The notes under the pieces were generated by a model. The model was not told where the DNA came from and searched no databases. It worked only from the letters and a program-made list of their open reading frames with translations. The position numbers and the translations under genes are program-made. A stretch of 64,000 bases of DNA. Source: Sclerurus mexicanus (Eukaryota; Chordata; Aves; Passeriformes; Furnariidae). Positions 58,901 to 64,000 of this stretch are shown piece after piece (the stretch's first letter is position 1; each line of letters begins with the position of its first letter). The DNA is taken from NCBI GenBank assembly GCA_013396755.1, contig VWZF01007168.1, positions 75,144-139,143 of the forward strand, in the 5' to 3' direction.

Positions 58901-61900
58901 GGTTCTTTGCAGAACCTCTTCCTGTGTGACAAAAATTTTAACTGTACAAGAGGATAAGTTTTGCTCCTGAGTTCAGTACATAAATTACAAAGGAAAAAAG
59001 GTTTCAGTCCAAGGGACCATCCATTAATCTACTTGTTTATATCATAGGTAATATGAAAGTGCTTTTCAGAGCTAATCCTGTCAGCTATAGCATAAATGCA
59101 AAGGCCAATAAGATTACTTGGAGATGAAGCATTTTAATAGCATCACACAGTTAGGAAGTAAACAGATTATGAAAGGTAGCAACTGGCATTGATTTTATTT
59201 TGCAGCTTGGCCTGAATGTCTTAAACTTGATGAGTCTTGTAATCAATCTTGTTTGAATTTTGCATGAGATTCAAGCTCATCCAGAAGCTAAGAAAATGAG
59301 CAATTCCAAAAATCAGAACATTAAACCATAAATCATGAGACAGAAGAAAACTGTAGTGTAAGACTCGATAGTGAAATCCTCTTTGCTGGGCCTCAGAGGT
59401 AGATGCCAGGTTTCAAAGGATGAATCTGTGAAACAGTTGTACAAGGTTGCCCACCTGGAAGCATGGGCTCTTCAGAGAAAAGTCACATTTTGTAGGTGTG
59501 TTGCTAGACAGTCTCCAGGCTTTTTCTTCTGTGGATTTGTTTTTCTCACTTATCACTCCAGACTGTTCCCAGTGAGGACTATGTTATTCTGTTGTGGTTT
59601 TAATATGAAGACACACGTCTAAAACAGAGATCCAAGTTTTCATTCTTCTGAAAGGAATCTCATTCATGCAACAAAACTGCTTTGCCAATCAAACTGATAC
59701 AAAGGGACAAGCAAGGAAATAGTCCTTCAAAACTGCACTGTTGCTTCAAATCAGAACACTAATGTAGAGGAGGGAAAGTGTCCTGACTTGCCAAATCAGT
59801 GACATTAATGCCCTGATTTTGGTGTATGAGTTGTTTCTGACAGTCATCATCCTGTAAGAGCTGTTATTCCTTGCTATAATACTACTGTGAAAGTTCTCTA
59901 CAACCTGCATAGAGACAGAGAACTATTTATCTGCTGGGAGGACTGTTTTGGAGAGCATGAGGAAAATCTAGATCAACAGACTGTATAGCAACAGTCTGGT
60001 TTTCTGCCATAGAAGCCTCAAGTATGGTGGAAGAAAGTGCCATGTTTCATGAAGTTGACTAGCAGGATTAAATTAACAAGAATTTCAGATATGCACTTTT
60101 CATAGAACAGGACAGTTGACACATATCTTTTGCCACAAAACTTTTCTTCCCAAAGTGTTTTATTATGTCCAACATTTTGTCATAAAACACATAGAGTCTG
60201 TATCTGAATTAAACCCATACTTTTCTTCTGTATAGGTACAGCCCCAGATTTCCACTGATGTTTGCAAATCCAGTCGGTGTTAACACATTTTTAGTCTGTT
60301 CAATTTGAAATTCAACCCTTCTACTCTGTCCCTGCAGCTAGATAATTTGTTTCTGTGAAAATCAGCTTTTACCTAGAATTTATGCCAAATCTGTCAGTGC
60401 ACTCATTTTGTGTGGTTGTACTTCCTTTTGATACTTTCAGGCTAAATGGGATGGCAATTATATTCCCCTTAGGTTAAGAATAACCAAAACAAAAGAAGCT
60501 ACTTTGTAAGAGTGGGCAGGGAGTAGCTAACGCAATTCAACAAATACCCTTTAGTGCTGTGAAGTAGAGGGATTGGTTGACTAATTTGTGAAAGGTAACA
60601 GCAGAAACATGTTGAGCACAGAGAAGTAACGGCATGCTAAGTGGAAAGCGAGAAGGAGGACTGGATGCTGGAGAGACCATCAGCACAAAGAGTGTGCAAA
60701 CAGTGCCAAAGTAGTTCAAAACAGTTCAAAAAAAGGCTTCTGGTAGAAGTAGAGAAGGACTTGCAAGAGATGACAAAACAATGCATCCTACTGCCTACTG
60801 ACTTTGCTACGGAGTTTAGGGGGATTGGGGCATATGGACTTTCTCTGCCTGTAGAAAGGATTGCATAAAACAAGTATCTGACTCCACCATTAGTTTGTCC
60901 TAAAATAGAAAGACCTGAAGCACTGACCAACTGCTGGCAACAGACTTTCCTGTATGCCCTATAGATCACCACCATTGCACAAGTTCAGCCCTGTCTTTTG
61001 GGCCAGTCTCTCCTGCGAGGGGATGGCTGAGATTTGGCATCATCCAGATTTATAAAGCATTTCAAAGCATTACTTACACTGAAGTCTTAGCTCTTAATTT
61101 TATAAAGGCCCTTGGTATTTTTAACTTCCTCAAGTTGTTGAATGAAAACATATGTAATTTTGCAGTGCACTAGTTCCCTTAAAAACTGTCCCAGAACTGG
61201 TGTATAAATTATCATATACAACTCACGCAACTTATTTTCAAACTCCACTTTTGCAACAGGTATGTAAGAAGGAAATGAGTTATATATAGTTTTGTGGGGA
61301 AGAAGGGTAGAGGAACAAGGTAAAGCTTCTGGGGAAGGAGTGGAAATCCAGGACTGCACAAATAATTTTTTTCTATGAATTTGAAGTAAATACATGCTAT
61401 CTGAGAGTGATTTTGTGAAAAGGAGAGAGTTTTTTGGAGAACTGTTTCTTTTAAAGTTTAAGCAGACAATTAATTTCATGGCAGGTGTGTATATGATTCT
61501 GTCCTAAAGATCACATAATTCTTTGTGAGAATCCTCAATCAGGTAATACATTGCATATCATACAATAATATATGAAAAAAAATTGTACTTTGACCAAGGA
61601 TTATATTGTAAAAAGTTGATTCTCCCTGGCATCTCTAAGTATCATTGCCTTTTTGACTTTGCTGTTTTACCATTTCTCTACAAGGCTTGTGAATTTGTCC
61701 CCTGAGGCAGATCAATGCTGCAATTTTAGCACCATAATTTTGTGGAAGCTTTTCAGCATCACTGCTTGATTTTCAAGACTGGTTTTGAAAACTGAATAGA
61801 AAATGTAAAATAGCCCAGGAAAATTAGCCTCCAAAAGCACTTTTTGTTTCTTTCTTCTTCCAATTCTGAGGAATCATGTCATCACTCATCTTATGCTTAT

Positions 61901-64000
61901 TTTAAGGAAAGCATCCTTTGGAAACTTTTAGAGATTCTTTTGTCTGAAGACCCTTTTACTACCTCTCAGCAGCTTGTTTGACATACCATCACTATTGATC
62001 ACTTTGGAGAGATGTGGAAAAGCATTTCCAGCTGACATAGACACATATTAAGTATCTGTGCACTCTAAGATTGCAGGGCACAAGCTTCTGTCCCTTCCCA
62101 AGAGCCTGGGCTGGTGTTCAGACACCCAGAAAGAGTCACAGAGATTTTTATGTGTGCACTGACCTCATTGACAATGTCAAATGAGCTCTGAGTGCTACCA
62201 CAGAAAAATCTTCCTGCTGTTTTCTTTCCTTGTTGAGAAGCAGGAATAAGGTGAAAAACCTCCACTGTATCCTCCTCTTGCTGGTCAGAGGTTTGTTAAT
62301 GAACTGAGCATTACCCAGTGGCATCCACTGCCTGTTTTACTCCAATTCATTATTCTAAACCCCTCTCTGGGTCAATCTACTTACCTCTCCTTCCCTCTGT
62401 GCTTCAGGACAGTACACCTCTTGTCATCTCTCAGCTTGCAGCCTACTTATGGAGTCCACAGAGGGGTATCTAAGAGTCATTCCAGCATATTTGTAATGGT
62501 TTAAGGGGAAATGAATGAGCAAGTGCAAGCTCTAATGTCTTCTGATCCACCTTATTAATGGAATAAAGATTGAAGTCTCGAAAGTTAAAAACAGATAGGG
62601 AGATACAGTACTATTAACCACTGCTTTGTAACACTTCTCTTGTAGTATAAGAATGCCATCAGTGTTTCAGTATTATGTTATCTATGTTAATCTGAAACAA
62701 CAATAAAGCTATCAAAACAGAGAACCAACTCTTGAAAACTCCTTAATGTCTACTCTGTGCTCTGGAGTATATAAAACATACCATAAGATAATATCCAAAT
62801 GAATTATTCTTCCTGGGAACCTTCTGAAAATACCCGTCTTGCAAAGTGAAGCAATAATTTGCAACACATACTGTGCTGAAATCTGTATCTACCTGGGGAA
62901 ATTCATGCCTCATATTGCAATTATAGGCCAAGAAAATCAAGTAGCTGAGTCTCTCTGTAAGGTGACCAACAGTCCCTGAGATAGATAAAGGGCTATTCTG
63001 AAAATGATGTAAATTCACTCCTTTCTATTACATTCTAAGTACTGTACAGTTGCTGATGGAACTGCAAGTCTGCAGGAAGGGAACAAGTTGTCTGTATTGT
63101 CATTTATAATACTGGTGAAGCTCCACAGAAATGCACTAATATTTTTTTAATCTTCCCATACTTCTGTCAGGCATACTACTAATTATCCTGGGTTATGCTG
63201 TTGGAAAAAGGGCTCATACATTCTCATGCCTGATTGCTGAAATAGTGTGTTTTGCAATATAGAAAAGCACTCATTGTTTCCTTTCATTTGTAGAAGTGTA
63301 TATATGGCATTTCACTGTAGCTACAGGAGGAAAATAGGCAATCCATTTAAAACATCTTGGTATAAAAACTGTGCTGTGGTCTAGTATCTTACTTTCAGCT
63401 GAACTGACAAAACTTTCTCAAAAAATCCTCCATGCTTCTTCAAGTATTTCTGTGTCTACCTTTATCTTATTTCAATACAATACACTGTGTATTGGCTAGA
63501 GAACACTTATTATGGGTCCACAATTCTTCCTTTATTTTGGTTTATAATTATTTCTGAGTGTTTTCTTTTTTGGCTGTTATGTTTATCTTAGGTTAATGAT
63601 GCTGGAACAGAATTGTGTGTAAGCTCCAATAACAAACCTATTATGTAGTTAATTTCTGAGACTGAATTTACACCACAAAACCAATAATTTTTATGTATAT
63701 TCTAAAATAAAAATCATTTTAAGAAAAGTGAAAACTTACATCAAAATTGGATATGTATTTTCCTTTCCTCCCCTTTATTTTGTACATACATTGAAATAGA
63801 AGAAATAAATAACACTGAGTATAAATAATATTAAGCACAGTGCAGGAAATATTTACACTGAATTGAAAAGCACTGGAAATTATATCATTGTATTAGCATT
63901 TGTATGAAATCCGTATACCAAAAGTAGTTGCTTGAAAATAGTTAGCATATGCAGAGTAATACTGGACGTCCTATGAATTTAAAAAACGCATGGGACATAC
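55958..64000. other. 8 kb with no recognisable gene
   Basis: Mostly AT-rich DNA with T(n) runs near 56226, 56400 and 57805. From about 56790 to 57440 the sequence is richer in G and C and has overlapping open frames on both strands, but no domain or repeat family is recognised. Open frames at 60637-60975 and 61087-61479 on the minus strand also lack motifs. No RNA gene or further CR1 end is visible. Confidence 0.5.

Noticed and set aside
1..64000. CRISPR arrays, operons, rRNA, interstitial telomere repeats, complete proviruses
   Set aside because: I looked for regularly spaced repeats, packed genes, rRNA or snRNA hallmarks, TTAGGG arrays and paired LTRs. None is present.

Overview
This window looks like bird genomic DNA, most likely from a songbird. 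It is AT-rich, has no long open reading frame (the longest is 137 codons) and no operon-like packing, and it carries many pieces of CR1, the dominant avian LINE. It also holds a solo LTR of an avian ERVL-like type and a short element that joins a tRNA-Ile-like head to a CR1-like tail. That last design matches the tRNA-Ile/CR1 SINEs described in zebra finch. All family names are assigned from memory of the families, not from a search.

Layout: 1-4.3 kb holds only microsatellites. 4.35-6.28 kb holds a short CR1 3' end and a roughly 1-kb, internally deleted CR1 with recognisable reverse-transcriptase sequence. 10.0-11.5 kb is a disturbed locus in which a 600-bp block containing a CR1 3' half occurs twice with only two mismatches; the three single N bases of the window lie at 10048, 10795 and 10880, which suggests a false assembly duplication. 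11.5-30 kb is mostly featureless, with two short CR1 ends. 30.1-31.3 kb has a CR1 reverse-transcriptase scrap and the solo LTR. 36.9-37.0 kb has the tRNA-derived SINE. 39.9-41.0 kb has two CR1 copies on the minus strand. 44.9-45.35 kb is the only strong CpG island. 45.9-46.9 kb and 43.95-44.44 kb hold open blocks with splice-like edges that may be exons. 55.6-56.0 kb has one more CR1 fragment. The rest is unrecognised single-copy-looking sequence.

No host protein-coding gene can be identified with confidence. The window is best read as intergenic or intronic DNA around one CpG island that may be a promoter. I found no sign of a new defence, mobile or biosynthetic system. The points most worth checking are the 600-bp duplication, the CpG island, and a possible terminal coding exon with a polyadenylation signal on the minus strand near 46 kb.
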